The notes under the pieces are model-generated. The model saw nothing but the letters and a program-made list of their open reading frames with translations. It searched no databases and was not told the origin of the DNA. A stretch of 64,000 bases of DNA from Zingiber officinale (taxonomy: Eukaryota; Streptophyta; Magnoliopsida; Zingiberales; Zingiberaceae), in NCBI RefSeq assembly GCF_018446385.1, contig NC_055993.1, positions 39,553,645 to 39,617,644 of the forward strand, in the 5' to 3' direction. This document shows positions 1 through 12,400 of the stretch, one piece after another. The number at the start of each line of letters is the position of its first letter. Within the stretch, counting starts at the first letter, position 1. The translations under genes were made by a program, and so were the position numbers.

Positions 1-1149
1 CCTGTGTTGACTCCTACTCCAAGGCCCACGCTCGTTGAGCGTTTACGTTGGGCAACACCTATAATCGCAAGAATTATTACAATCTAAGTACAGAGAAAAC
101 AGTAATTAAATTAATACCGACAATAGAGAAATGATAAACGATGCTCCGAGTTGTCGGAAGGTTGTTGCAGCACTTTGGGATTGTTTCGTTAGCAGCTTGT
201 CACAGAAGGATTGCTCAGAATTCGTTATGCTTGACTGCTGCTTGAGACATCCTTATAAAGGGTGTTCAAGGCGCCTTCATTAAGCTCCAAGGTGCCTCCA
301 ACCCAAGATTTTATCCCGACTCAACCGTTGTCGATCAGGCTTTGACTGCTGCTCGTTATCCACCTAAAGGCGCCTTCAACACCACTCCAAGGCGCCTCCA
401 AGCCGCAGTCCAAGGCGCCTTCAGTCCCCATGAAGGTGTCTCCAACTCCTCTGCACAGCTGGCTTCGGCTTGCACCCGAGGCGCCTCCAAGCTCCATGGA
501 GGCGCCTCGGACACTGTTCATCCGAGGTCAAGTGTGCTTTTGTTTGTCCCTGCACAATGTGTTAGTCCACAAAAGACACCTATACCCTGCAAGACAAGGT
601 TAGCACACATAAATATGATAAAGAAGGTGTTTGACAGTCTCTGGACTGTCCGGGTATGACTTCGGATTTCCAACCGGAAACCCTAGGTCGACCCGACGCC
701 TATTGTTCCCTCTGCGGGGAACACGTCCTCACCTACTCCTCTCAGGAGAGTTACCTGTTTCCAGTGCGATCCTCCAGATCAACTAGACTTTCGCTTAGTG
801 CTTGATGCTTTCGGACTTTCTGTTGGACGTCCGCTCCCCGACCCGTCCAGTCTTCCACCTAGTTCGCGACACCAGGACTTTCCACCTAAGGTTATCACCC
901 CCTAGAACTTTTTCCTGAAGCCCTCGACCCACCAAGACTTTTCGCATAGGGTTACCACCCCCTATGACCTAGGGTTACCACCCCTAGGGTTTTCCACCTG
1001 CCTAACCTCAGTTAGGACTTTTGCCTAAGTACACTTAGAACTTTCCTGCAAGCTCATTCAAACTGTTAGATCACAACATAACCTTAACTTTGAATCCTTT
1101 GCCATTATCAAAACACTGGTTCGATCGTCGGATACTTCCCGCACCAACA
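1..1149 (+). mobile_element. Solo-LTR-like element, copy A (truncated by window edge)
   Basis: Non-coding repeat whose landmarks recur in three other copies here (10106, 28276 and 30959): the phrase CTCCTACTCCAAGGCCC near the start, a 'cctgcaa-acaa-gttagcac' segment near 590, stretches about pairs of 'aggactttccacct', and the terminal GCACCAACA at 1141-1149. It stops inside a copia gag/protease remnant whose sequence resumes at 1150. No ORF of substance. By comparison with the better-bounded copies it is probably the LTR of an LTR retrotransposon left as a solo LTR. The left end lies outside the window. Confidence 0.6.
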
Positions 1150-2340
1150 CAAGGTCATCTTCAGTACCACTTTTTCTTGGCCTATGATGTCCAAGATTGC
1201 TAAGTTCCCCATGAATAAATTTTTCCCATCTTTGATTTCTTCAAAGTTATGGAGTGACACCTTGTTGCAACATATATGTCTAGCTGCACCGGTATTGATC
1301 CACTATTCCCATAGGTTTGAACCATCAAGTTCAATTTAGAGATCATAGAGCAGATGTCATCCATTTTTGATCCCTCGTTCAGGTTGGTCTCCTTCTTCTT
1401 CTTTGGCTTTCTATACTCTAAAGATTTATGACTTACTTGGTCATAGTTAAAGCACTTCTCAGATAACTTCTTTTTACTTATGCCTCCTTTGAGCCCCATT
1501 TTGGAAGACTTGGGATTCTTTCATTTTGAGTTTTGACTATGCTAGACCACGTTGGATTTTATAATAGCCTGAGAGAACAACTTTCACTTGGAACTCTTAT
1601 TGTCTTCCTCAATTTGAAGACTAATAATAAGTTCTTCCACTTTTATCTCCTTTTGCTTATGCTTTAGGTAGTTTTAAAATCCTTCTAACCAAGAGGTAGT
1701 TTTTAAATGATTGTTGCCACCTAGAGAAGGTCTCATTCAACACCATGTCTTCTAAGTGAATCTCATGCAAAATTACCAGAAGCTCCTGGACTTAGCTAAT
1801 CACCATCTTAGAGTCAACTATCTTGTAGTTCAGAAATTGACACATAATGAATTTCTTTATTCATGCATCCTTCGTCTTATACTTCTTGTCGAGAAACTCC
1901 CATGGCTCCTTAGTCATTATCTTTGTGCTATACATATCATATAGCAAGTTGGTAAGGTTGTTGAGGATGTAGTTTTATCATAGGTGCTAAAACTAAGTTC
2001 ATGCCTCCATTTCACTAATAGTCTTACTATCAGCATCCTTAGCACACCTGAGAGATTCCTCTATCAAGAATTGAGCCAGATTTAGTGTGGTAAAGTAGAA
2101 GAGCATCTTCTACTACCATCTTTTTAAAGTTCAACTCATTGAACTTCTCTGGCCTTTCCCCATTAATAATTGGAATATTTCCAATTGAGGTAGAGAGAGC
2201 CTTCATGTGATCAATCTATTGCACCTAAACATTTCCATGGTCATCTCAATATAAATGAATCTTTTTTAAGATCGTTAGACAATCTTTCACAATGAAAATT
2301 GCCTGTTGGAGATTACATGGAGAGTTTCTGAATTGAAATA
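1150..2340 (-). pseudogene. Ty1/copia gag-protease remnant
   Basis: On the minus strand a degenerate gag zinc knuckle is visible near 1440-1490 (CFNYDQVSHKS, with the second and last cysteines of CCHC lost). It is followed by lysine-rich KPKKKKE and SKMDD segments that match the gag piece at 27829-28140. Near 1285-1310 the aspartic protease signature reads I-N-T-G-A, so the catalytic Asp of DTGA has become Asn. Upstream gag (about 1700-2330) is collinear with 29880-30480. Several frame breaks; no function expected. Same family as the element at 21.6-39.5 kb. Confidence 0.75.
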
Positions 2341-3330
2341 AACTCAAAGTTCAACTTCAGACTTGTTGAGATAGCATGAGCTGATAATCTAATGTTTCCA
2401 AGCAAAAAGGAAGAGCTGCTTGGAAAGTTGGGATGCTTGGAAGACTTGGCCAAGTTGAGCTATCCGAGTCTATGCTGAGTTGAGGCCGAGTTGAGCTACT
2501 TGAGTCTGAGTTGAGCTACCCGAGTCTAATCTGAGCTAAGGTCGAGCTAAGCTACCCAAGTTTGAGCTAAGCTGAGGCTAAGCTGAGTTGCCCAAGGCTG
2601 AGTCTGGAAAGTGCACCCAAGTGAAGTCATGTCACCGAGTCTAAGTCCGCCGAGTGCTCCAAACTCATGTGGGAAGTCGAGTCTGAGTTGGAGAGTGATG
2701 TCGAGTTGTAGAGTTGGCTGAGCTGCCAAGTCACTTGAGTCCCAAGTTGGTCAAATAATAGAGTGGGTCGATCTACCGAATGCTCCTACCGAGTTCTAGT
2801 AATCCTGAATCAGTCGAGTCGAGTACTCGTACCGAATCCAAGTTGGTAGTGTCTGTTGAGTCTGAGTTGTTGAGGATGAGCTGCCGAGTGCTAAGGCTAA
2901 GCTGAGGTGTTGAGGCCAAGCTGAGTTGTCGAGACCGAGCTACGTTGTTGAGGTTTGCATGAAGCAGTTTTCTTAAAACAGATTTGTCCTCCTTCGATTG
3001 TGCTTCAAGGTTAGATCCTAGAAGAAGCAATAATCAATGGATGATTAATGGCCATTAATGCCTTTACTCATCGAGATCAAAATGTAAGTTGTCGACCATT
3101 ATCACTTAACTGGTTATAGATTCTTAATTAATAGTGATTATGATTGTTTCACTTAAGTAAATTTTACTCCAATCGGTCCGATATTTAATGTGCATAAGTC
3201 ATGCTTGTGATACAATATAAACCAACAAACTTACCTTAAAATTTCTAATATGGGATTAAAGTTTCATTTACAATGAAGCATCTTTACTTTCCACCTCTTT
3301 TTCATTCACTTATATCCAATTAGTCTGTAA
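2341..3330 (-). repeat. Diverged LTR of the copia family
   Basis: Collinear with the LTRs at 21.57-24.37 kb and 30.47-39.49 kb. It begins with 'gagctgataatctaatg..ccaagca', continues into a short-period array rich in 'gagtctgagttgagct' (about 2450-2980), then 'cagttttcttaaaacagatttgtcctcc', and ends with 'acaatataaacca..' and 'ctaatatggga'. The minisatellite part has evolved a different repeat unit from the other LTRs. The outer end is about 3330, where gypsy sequence begins. Confidence 0.65.
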
Positions 3331-4850
3331 TAAAAAATCAGTAGGAAATATGATGATTTGGTTAATCGATCAATAATCACCCAAATCAATCATGTCTCTT
3401 CCAGATCCTTGGTAATCTTATGATAAAATCCATAGTGATATGTTCCCACTTATATTCTAGCAATGCAATTTTCTGAAGTAACCTGGTTGGTCTTTGATGT
3501 TCTGCCTTATTTTGTTGGCAAACTAGACATCGAGCTATAAATTCCACAATATCTCATTTCATACCTTTCCACCAATAAGATTGCTTCAAATCTTGATACA
3601 TATGAGTACTACCAGGATGGACTACAAATTTTGATCGATATGCTTCTTGAAGGAGATGTTCCTTAACAGGGTTATCTCAAAATTGCACAACATATATCAA
3701 AATTGAAGAGATCCATCCACATCACGAGAAAATTCTGACTTTGGGCCTAACTCCAATTCACTAGATATAGTCCTAAGATACTAATTTTCCATCTAGCTTT
3801 CCTTGATCCGCTAAACTAATGGAGACTATGCGATCAATAAGACTAGTATATCATGTTGTATTTGCCCGACTTAGCTAAATCTAACTCTGAAAATTGTTTG
3901 ACTATCTTAGTAATTGTCACCCTGTAATATGTCAATACTCCTCTGGATTTCCTGCTCAATGCATCTGCTACTACATTAGCTTTCCCAGGATGATAGTTAA
4001 TAGTACAGTCATAATCTTTCAAAAACTTTATCCATCTTTAATGTCTAAACTCCTTTTGTGTGAAAAAATACTTTAAATTATTGTTATCAATGAATATCTT
4101 AAAGGTAACATCATAGAGGTAATGTCTCCAAATCTTAAGGGCAAAAATAATGGCTGCTAATTCTAAATCATGTACGAGATAATTTTTCTCATGATCCTTT
4201 AGCTACTAGAAGCATAGGATACCACTCGATCATATGGCATCAAAACTGCTCCTAATCCCTAAATAGATGCATCTGTGTAAAGAGCAAATTCATCCTCTCC
4301 AAATGAAATTACTAACACTGGAGCACTCACCAATCTCTGCTTGAGCTCTTAGAATCTTGCTTCACAAGCCTCAAACTAAGTAAACTTGACTCATTTTGTA
4401 GTCGACTAGATCAAAGTTGCAACAATGCTAGAAAATCCTTCAATAAATCTCTTATAACCATCTAGTCCTAAAAAATTATGAATTTTCCGCACTGACTTTG
4501 GTTGTTATTATCTTACAAACATTTCAATCTTCTAGGGGTCTACTGAAATCCCTTTACTAGAGACTATGCGATATAGAAATCCCATGGATATAAGTTAAAA
4601 AGCATATTTACTGAACTTTGTATATAAGTGTTCCTTCCTTAATATTTCTAAAATCCTATTGGGTTATTCTTGCTCATTCTGACTGAGAATATACTAATAT
4701 TATTAATAAAGATAAGTATAAAATGATCTAAATATTCCAAGAATATCCAATTCATTAGATCTATTAAGGCTACAAGAGCATTGGTAAGAAAATTATTATT
4801 TTTGATATTATTATTTTCAAAATACTTACATAAAAATAATATTTTCAAGA
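3331..4850 (-). pseudogene. Ty3/gypsy pol remnant (RT - RNase H - integrase start)
   Basis: Reading the minus strand from 4850 down: reverse transcriptase (LIDLMNWIFLEYLDHF, then FINN where FIDD/YVDD is expected), RT connection, RNase H (segments like KIWRHYLYDVTFKIF and [16 protein letters not shown]), and the start of integrase (YQDLKQSYWW, CLVCQQNKAEHQRP, KWEHITMDF) near 3380-3620. The frame is broken many times by stops and indels. The domain order is that of gypsy elements, RNase H before integrase, unlike the copia elements elsewhere in the window. Both metal-binding aspartates of the RT motif read Asn, so it is inactive. Confidence 0.8.
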
Positions 4851-6433
4851 TATTTATTAAATTTATAAATTCTCCTATTTTACTAAAAAAATCAATGTCA
4901 AAATAATCCTACAAAGTTAAAATTTTAAGTTTTTTTAATTACACTTCAAATCTTAGATCTTATGCTATAATAAAATTAGTAGAGTTAAGAGGCATTTTAT
5001 TAATATTATGTTTTATATGTATGTTATTTTATATTGAAATTTGAAGATATTTTACCATAAAATAACATATCGTAAAATAAAAGTTCTAATCATGAAAATA
5101 TTTAATTTATTTAAGCTAAATAAAAAGTTCACTATCATATTCAAATATTTAAATAGTAAAAAATGTATGAAAATATTTATTAAACACATGAATAAATATA
5201 TACATAAATAAATAATAGACATGCCTTAATATTTTAAAAATTATAAATTTCATAGTGATTCCAAAGATGAATAAATATAGGCATAAATAAATAATAGAAT
5301 TGAATTATAATTTTCTAGAGATTCTCAACACTCTCATACACTTGGACAACCATATTGGTACATAACACTCTTTGAAACTTAAAATATTAGTATTATTCAT
5401 TCATACAATTCTTTTCATTATCAATAGTAGTTATTCTCTTTACACATTATTTTATTTATTTTTGTATTCTAATAGGGCCTCCATAATGAAGCAAACTCTC
5501 TAAGATTAGCCTTGGCATGTGCAACTACAAAGATCCATGAAATCTAGAGGTAAGTATACAAAATAATATTTATGATTTATTGATAAATTCGGCTCTTATA
5601 TGAACAATAGATAGTCAATAGTTAATAAAGAAAAAAAATTGAAAAGATTTGGTGAGGCATATAGCATGTTGTGAAAATCAATTTATAAAAGTAGATTAGG
5701 AAGAAAGTCATATTGTAGTATTGTTCATGTACATATCTCAACGAAAGATACAAGACTTATGCATCACGAATTTACTTCCCTTCACATAACCTGGATCAGA
5801 TTGTGAGGGACGCCTAGGATGAGTATAATAACCTTATTGTTACAATGTATGTATCTTTTGTTTTATTTCTTTAAAATCTTCTATACCATTCAAAAAATAA
5901 TTAAAATAATTAATTTAATGAAACTAAATATTTGAAAATTTTGGACCAATATTTCTATTGATGATATTCTGGCTTGTGAGGCCAAATATGCAAGTCTCCA
6001 TATTTGAATGGATAAGTAAATAAAACTAGAATAAATAAACACTAAACTAATATAACGATGTCTTCGGTCCTTCTTCTAAGTTGAACCTCCAAATATTTTC
6101 ATTTTTCTCTCCTCTCTCATCGATCAACCATTCACTAATTGATGATACCCATGTATTTTAGATCTAAAGAGCCCATCGAAATTCGGAATGTGGTGGTGAG
6201 GAAACTAGAAACACTAGATTGTCGGGGCCTTTGAATTTAGGTCATATATTGGAAAAAAGGTTAAAGGTTGCAAGGAAGAAGGTGATCCATTGAAAAGGTT
6301 TAATTGAATTAGGAGATCTATTGGGAAAAAATAGTTAACAAAGTGTAGAGATGTTGATAGGATAAAATTTGAGCCTTGAATAGCTTGAGCTGATAAGAAT
6401 CCCTTAAAGATTAGAGGTTGCAAGGAAGGAGGC
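4851..6433. other. AT-rich intergenic region upstream of the EDR2-like gene
   Basis: Very AT-rich sequence with no convincing ORF or repeat that I recognise. It must hold the promoter and 5'UTR of the EDR2-like gene. No TATA box can be singled out because TATA-like strings are everywhere. Confidence 0.5.
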
Positions 6434-9400
6434 ATGGAAAAGGTGGTGTATGAGGGTTGGATGGTGAGATATGGCCGGAGAAAAATAGGAAAGTCATTCA
6501 TACATATGCGTTACTTTGTCCTTGGGCAGACACAACTTGCTTATTATAAGAAAAAGCCGACGAATACAATGGTATGCTCCTTCCACTTAGTGTGTTGATT
6601 AATGTCAATTTCTTCTTTGTTTTGCCTTTTGTCTTTTGATGGTTTCTCTAATGTATATTGATATTTTTTTCATATCATCTTTGTAAAACACAAATAACTA
6701 AAAAGTTTTTTAAACATCTTAAGTTATTTTTTTTTCTTACAAATCAAATTAGTCACAAAGAAATATCATTTCTCTTCTTGTAACTTTTCCCAACTTTAAA
6801 GTGTTTCTTTTTTTTCATATGTTGTAGGTTCCACTCCAAATTCTTGTTATTGACGGAAATTGTAGAGTGGAAGATAGGGGTTTGAAAACACAACAGGGTC
6901 AAGTAAGTTTTCTTATCATAATAAAGTTGTTTTGCATCATATTAAAGATATCTTTAATTTTTCTTTCATGTAATTGGTTTATTTTATATTGAGTTCTAAA
7001 TTGTTCACATAAATTTATAATAAAACTTTGATATTACATCGTCATCACAATTTTTTAATTTGTAGATTGTTACCCGTAAACATGTACTTCGTCAAATTAA
7101 CCTAGCCTCTAAAATTTCAATGGCAATAATCAATATTTTTACTCTTCTAACTTTCAACCCCCTATCATTTACAAAGTAAAATTTTTGTTCTAGTGTAAAT
7201 GTGATAAAGGGCAACAATGCAATAAAATTTATTTAACATCGACCAGACAAACTATTATAATCATTGGTCATATAATTAATATTCTTGAAGAAAATCATAA
7301 TTAAGCATTTCATGATTAAGTAGCACAAAGAATTTTTTTTTTCTCTCAATTGTGATGGAAATGACTCTAACTCGCAAGGTCTACTGAGCAAAAATAAATA
7401 GATAAATAAAAACTAACAGTGGGTTGAAAGCTATAATACAATATCTTATTACATAAAATATATTATTTTTATTTCTCAAACATTTTATAATGCACCTTTA
7501 ATTTTTAGCTCCTTGAAGAATTTTTATATCACTAGTGTCACATCTTAAAATCCAACTATGTAGTTTTATAGCTCCTTGAGGAATTTCTATAAATGATCTA
7601 TCAATATTGTCACATACACACAGCTATATATATATTTCAATAGTTGTCATAATTTAATCTTATACTACTTTTATTAAATTGAACATAAATTGGATTACAA
7701 ATTTAGTGGCATTTGGTATATCATAGTGTACAATTTATGCTAATTAAGATAATTCAATTAGCATTATTAATCCTTGTTTTTTTAGTTTTTCTTTGATTTA
7801 GTTATCTTGATATGGAAATTTGAAACATTTACTTCAACAATGAATTGTTATAGTGAAATATACTTTTAAAAGTACTCTATTACCATAAGTTATTAATGCA
7901 ATATTCTTTTCAAAGGGTTTGTTTTGTTATTATGTTAATAACCAAGTTTCTTTGGCAGATGGTCTATGTTTTATGTATTTACAATAAAAAGGAGAAGCAT
8001 GATCGCATGATGGTACGTGATTATCGATATCTCTCTGACTTTGTGTTTTAAATTTTTCATAAGTAGGTAATATTTTTCAGTAGGAAAAATGTCTTATAAG
8101 ATCATAAGTGACAATGCTAACATTTTTCTTGAACTTTATTAGAGTAAATAAAGTTACAATATGCAAATTAACATTATATGAATGTAAAAGTAAGAAACAA
8201 CAAAACTAGTAAGAAAATCCCTTAAAATAGTCGTCATTTTCCTTTTCAATTATGATAAAATCAAGTTATTGTACTGTTGTACACTATTTAAAAAAAAACA
8301 ATCCAATATACAAAAATAAATTATCAAATCCTATGAGCAACTAAATTGAATTGTGTTTCTTATTGAGATTCCCATATAAACTCTTGCAACTATATATATC
8401 ATATGGTAGTTTGAAAACATAATTCACCTATCAAAGACTTTGTATTATATGGATTATGGTCATGTAAACAACCACAAACTATATTTTAAAATAAAAAAAT
8501 ACTAGTCATATATCATATCAAAATTTAAATTTTATAGTTTTTATAAGAAAAGATGTAAACAAGTTATAATAAACATTGTTACAAGATTTTTTAGTTATCA
8601 TTCCACATTTGTGATAAAACGACATTGATAACATGACGTGACTGACTCTCAAATCTATATATTCTTGATCACCAAACTTGAGTTAATATAGGATCATAAT
8701 AATTCCTATATTAATCTTTTGTGAACTAAAAAACTTAGCATTAAGAGGAGGGTGTGTGAAATTTGTATTATATCATATTGATGATTTATTTCATGAAAAA
8801 TAATTTCGAATGAATAATGAGAAGGGAGTGAATTTAGTGATTATGAGGGTCACAAAGCTCATTCTAGGTCATTTCCTAGATATTGGATCTAATTATTAGT
8901 TCATGAATATCTATAATCATTTGCTATTGCTGATTCACTGTGATTGAATTTTCTTCTTATCTAAGATGAAGAAATCCTCCTAAATATCAAAGTTGAATAG
9001 CAACTTATAATGCATTGGCTTCAATGATATATAGATGGCAGCATATAACATTCAAGATGCTCTCAATTGGAAAGAGAAGATTGAGTCTATTATTGATCAG
9101 GTACAATAATTTTTATTTGTCTTTAAGAATTTTACCTTCTTCATGGATAAATAAATGTAATGTTTTGTGCATGATCTCTTTGTTTGCATAATTTTATTAT
9201 TATTATTATTTACAATAGCAACAAGGTTTAATGATCACGAATGGTGGAAATCAAAGCTTTGCTTCTCACGATCCTCGAATGAACATTGAGAGTAGTAATT
9301 CTTCCTCAAGTCAAGACAGACAGTAAGTGATTGAACATTAGTAATTTAATTAAAAGTTTTGAAATGCATATTTTATTATGTAGCTCGACGCTTTGTAAGT

Positions 9401-12400
9401 TTTCTATTTATAATATTTTAACATGTTAGGATATATTTGATTTCTAGAATTCATAATCGAATGCTGTAGTTTTATATTCATGCAAATTAAATCAATTTGA
9501 CTTTCTAACTAAGGGAATATTTGAATTTTTTGATTTGTTAGGAATTTTTAAATAGGTTAGCATTCAAGTCAAATTTACCTTTCACAAAAACAACCTTTCT
9601 TAGGACAACATGCTTGTTATTGTCATGACCAAAGAAGCTATAACACTTTGACTTATCCATCACTATAAGAAATGAAGAAAATTATTTTTTTTCTCCTTTT
9701 TTTTAACATACTTAAAAAATAAAATATATAGAATTTAAATTTAATAATATTAGACGTAATAAGATAATTATTAAAATAGGAGATGACAAGTTATCTCTAA
9801 GAGCTTTAAGTATTTAGGATTATTTTTTTTTCAAAATGATAGAGAGATTGAAAGAAATGTCTTAGATATAATACAAACAGAATACATAGTTAAAATGGAG
9901 GTTAAGGTCAGGTGTTTTATATGATCGTAAAATACTTTTAAAACTTAAAGGAAAATTTTATAAAATCACGGTTAGACCTATTATGTTATATGACGCTGAA
10001 TGTTTGGCTATGACTCGAGCACATGAACAAAAGATAAAAGTTGCATAGATGAGGATGTTAAAGTGGGTGTATGAACATACTAGGATGGACATAATAAGAA
10101 ATGAGTGTTAGGACACTTCGAAATCTAGAGGGGGAGTGATTAGCTCCAATCGCTTCGTTGATGATGATTTGCAGCGGAAAACTTGAAGCAATGCTAACAC
10201 CCTTGATTTTACTTGGTATTCACCTCTTCGATGTGATTAATCTAACGATCTACTCTCCTCACTCACAGTACACTATGAAAACCTTCTTCTAGGAGGTGGA
10301 GAAATCTCATACAAGTAAATACGAGATATACAACAAGAAATACAACAAGAACAAGGAAATAAATATAATAATAAATGGCATTTGCTCTTGATCTCTTGTT
10401 ATTGTGGATTGCCTCTTGATACTTGGAAAGTATGGTAACACTTGTCTCCAAGAAGCTTCAAAAACTGGCTATGAAGAGCGGAGAAGAAGACATGTCTTTG
10501 AATCTTCACGAAGCCTTTATATCATGTGGATTAGGGCTTCCAATCGACTGGCCTTACCCTTAATCGATTACCATGTCAGATCTGAACAAATTTAGTCGTC
10601 CAAACCTCACAATGACTCTTTTCTTCTTCTCCCAATTGATTACCTAATCGATTAAGATAGCCTCAATCGATCTCCTTGATTCACTTGAACTTTTTTTTTT
10701 GCCAACGTGTAGTCCTCCTTAATCCACTTGGACTTTCATTTATCAACGTGTGATCCTCCTTAACCCACTTAAACTTTTCTTTGCCAACATGCAGTTCTCC
10801 TTGACCCACTTTGACTTTCCTTTGTCTAACCTTCATTAGGATTTTGCTCTTGCCTAGCTCTCGAGTTAGGACTTTACCTTTTCTAACCTCCAGTTGGAGC
10901 TTTCTAGTCAAGTATCCAGTCTTCCATGATCTACTTAACTCTCATCTTATATATCGTCAAATATCCTGTCAATCTTAACCTATTTGACCTCTTCTCACAT
11001 ATTATCCAAACATTGAAACTCAAGCTTCAACCCATTCGGGCTTAGTCAAACTAATCAACCTTGATTAGAGGACAATTGTATCAATAGTTTTTCAATAATG
11101 AGAATATTAGAGAGAAAGTCAGAATTGCATCTATTGAAAAAAAAACTCCGAGAGACACGATTAAGATAATACAGATATATATTTAGACAGACAATAAATG
11201 TCTCAGTTAGACGATGTGAAATAATGACAAATACGTACATTAAACTAGGAAGAGGAAGATCAAAAAGACTTGGTTAGTAATAATAAAATAAAATTTATTT
11301 ACATATAGATGACGATATAGTAGAGGGATAGAGCGCAATGATATAGAAGAATCCATATAGTCGACCCCACCTAATGAGATAAGGCTTGGTTCTTATTGTT
11401 GTTTATCATACTTATCCTTTTTTGGAGTTAAAATATCATAATGAATATTTCAACTGAATAGCTTTAGATGATCAACTATCAATTTCTTTTTGCAACAAGC
11501 TTTATTTGGTGTTTGATTTCTCATAATTTTTGTCGGCGATTGATTGAAGATGTAGACTGATGTTGCCACTGTTGCAACCAAAAATTGACCTAGGAAAAAG
11601 TTTTATTTGATCATGTTGTTCTTCCTTCAACTATTCTATTTTATTTTGAATTTTTCATTCAGTGCATTGTCTCTAAATATTTTTTCCTTTGCAATACTCT
11701 ATGAATGTTGGGTAAATTAATCCCCTAATGATATATTCGATATGATTCTTTGTCATTGTCTTAATGTTGTGGTTTCTTTATTTTACTATAAGAATTTTAA
11801 ATTGAAGAAAAATAAAAAAAATAAAAAGGAATGTTTAGACAAAATTATAGTAATAACATTCTTGTAAAATTATCAATAAAAACAAATTCAATATCCCTTA
11901 TTTGTAGCATGCAGTTCTCACAAAACCATAATATATAGGCATACAATAATCTAAAATGTGAACTAGCCCTACAAAAAAATTTTGAAAATAGAAGTCGACG
12001 CATTTTGTCATAAATACGACCTGATGAGTTGTTCTTGTAATAGAAAGAAGTCTGATAACTATATTCTTTTGCTTGAGTAGATTAAGATCTTTGTACTTTT
12101 AGTTGATCATACCTTAAGTGTCATGATTGTGAATCATCAAAAGAACCATAGCTAAAAGAAATTTTCTCTTCCATGGCCATTGAGAAAGAGAAAACTCTAC
12201 TTGAGTTCATTGGGGAAATGACAATATATATGTGTATAAACAAAATACTTATAGTGATTGAATCTCAAATGTTTATGTATATATACACTATATATATGCT
12301 TCTCCATTAATAATTTTTAGACTTTTTGATTTTATTCTTTTCAGCTATTGTATAGATATTGATATTAAAATACATTCATCCAAATGAATACTCATTGTTC

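Noticed and set aside
342..659. 105-codon plus-strand ORF with GGCGCCT repeats
   Set aside because: It lies in the solo-LTR-like element; the peptide is a by-product of the 'aaggcgcctccaa' repeats and shows no domain.
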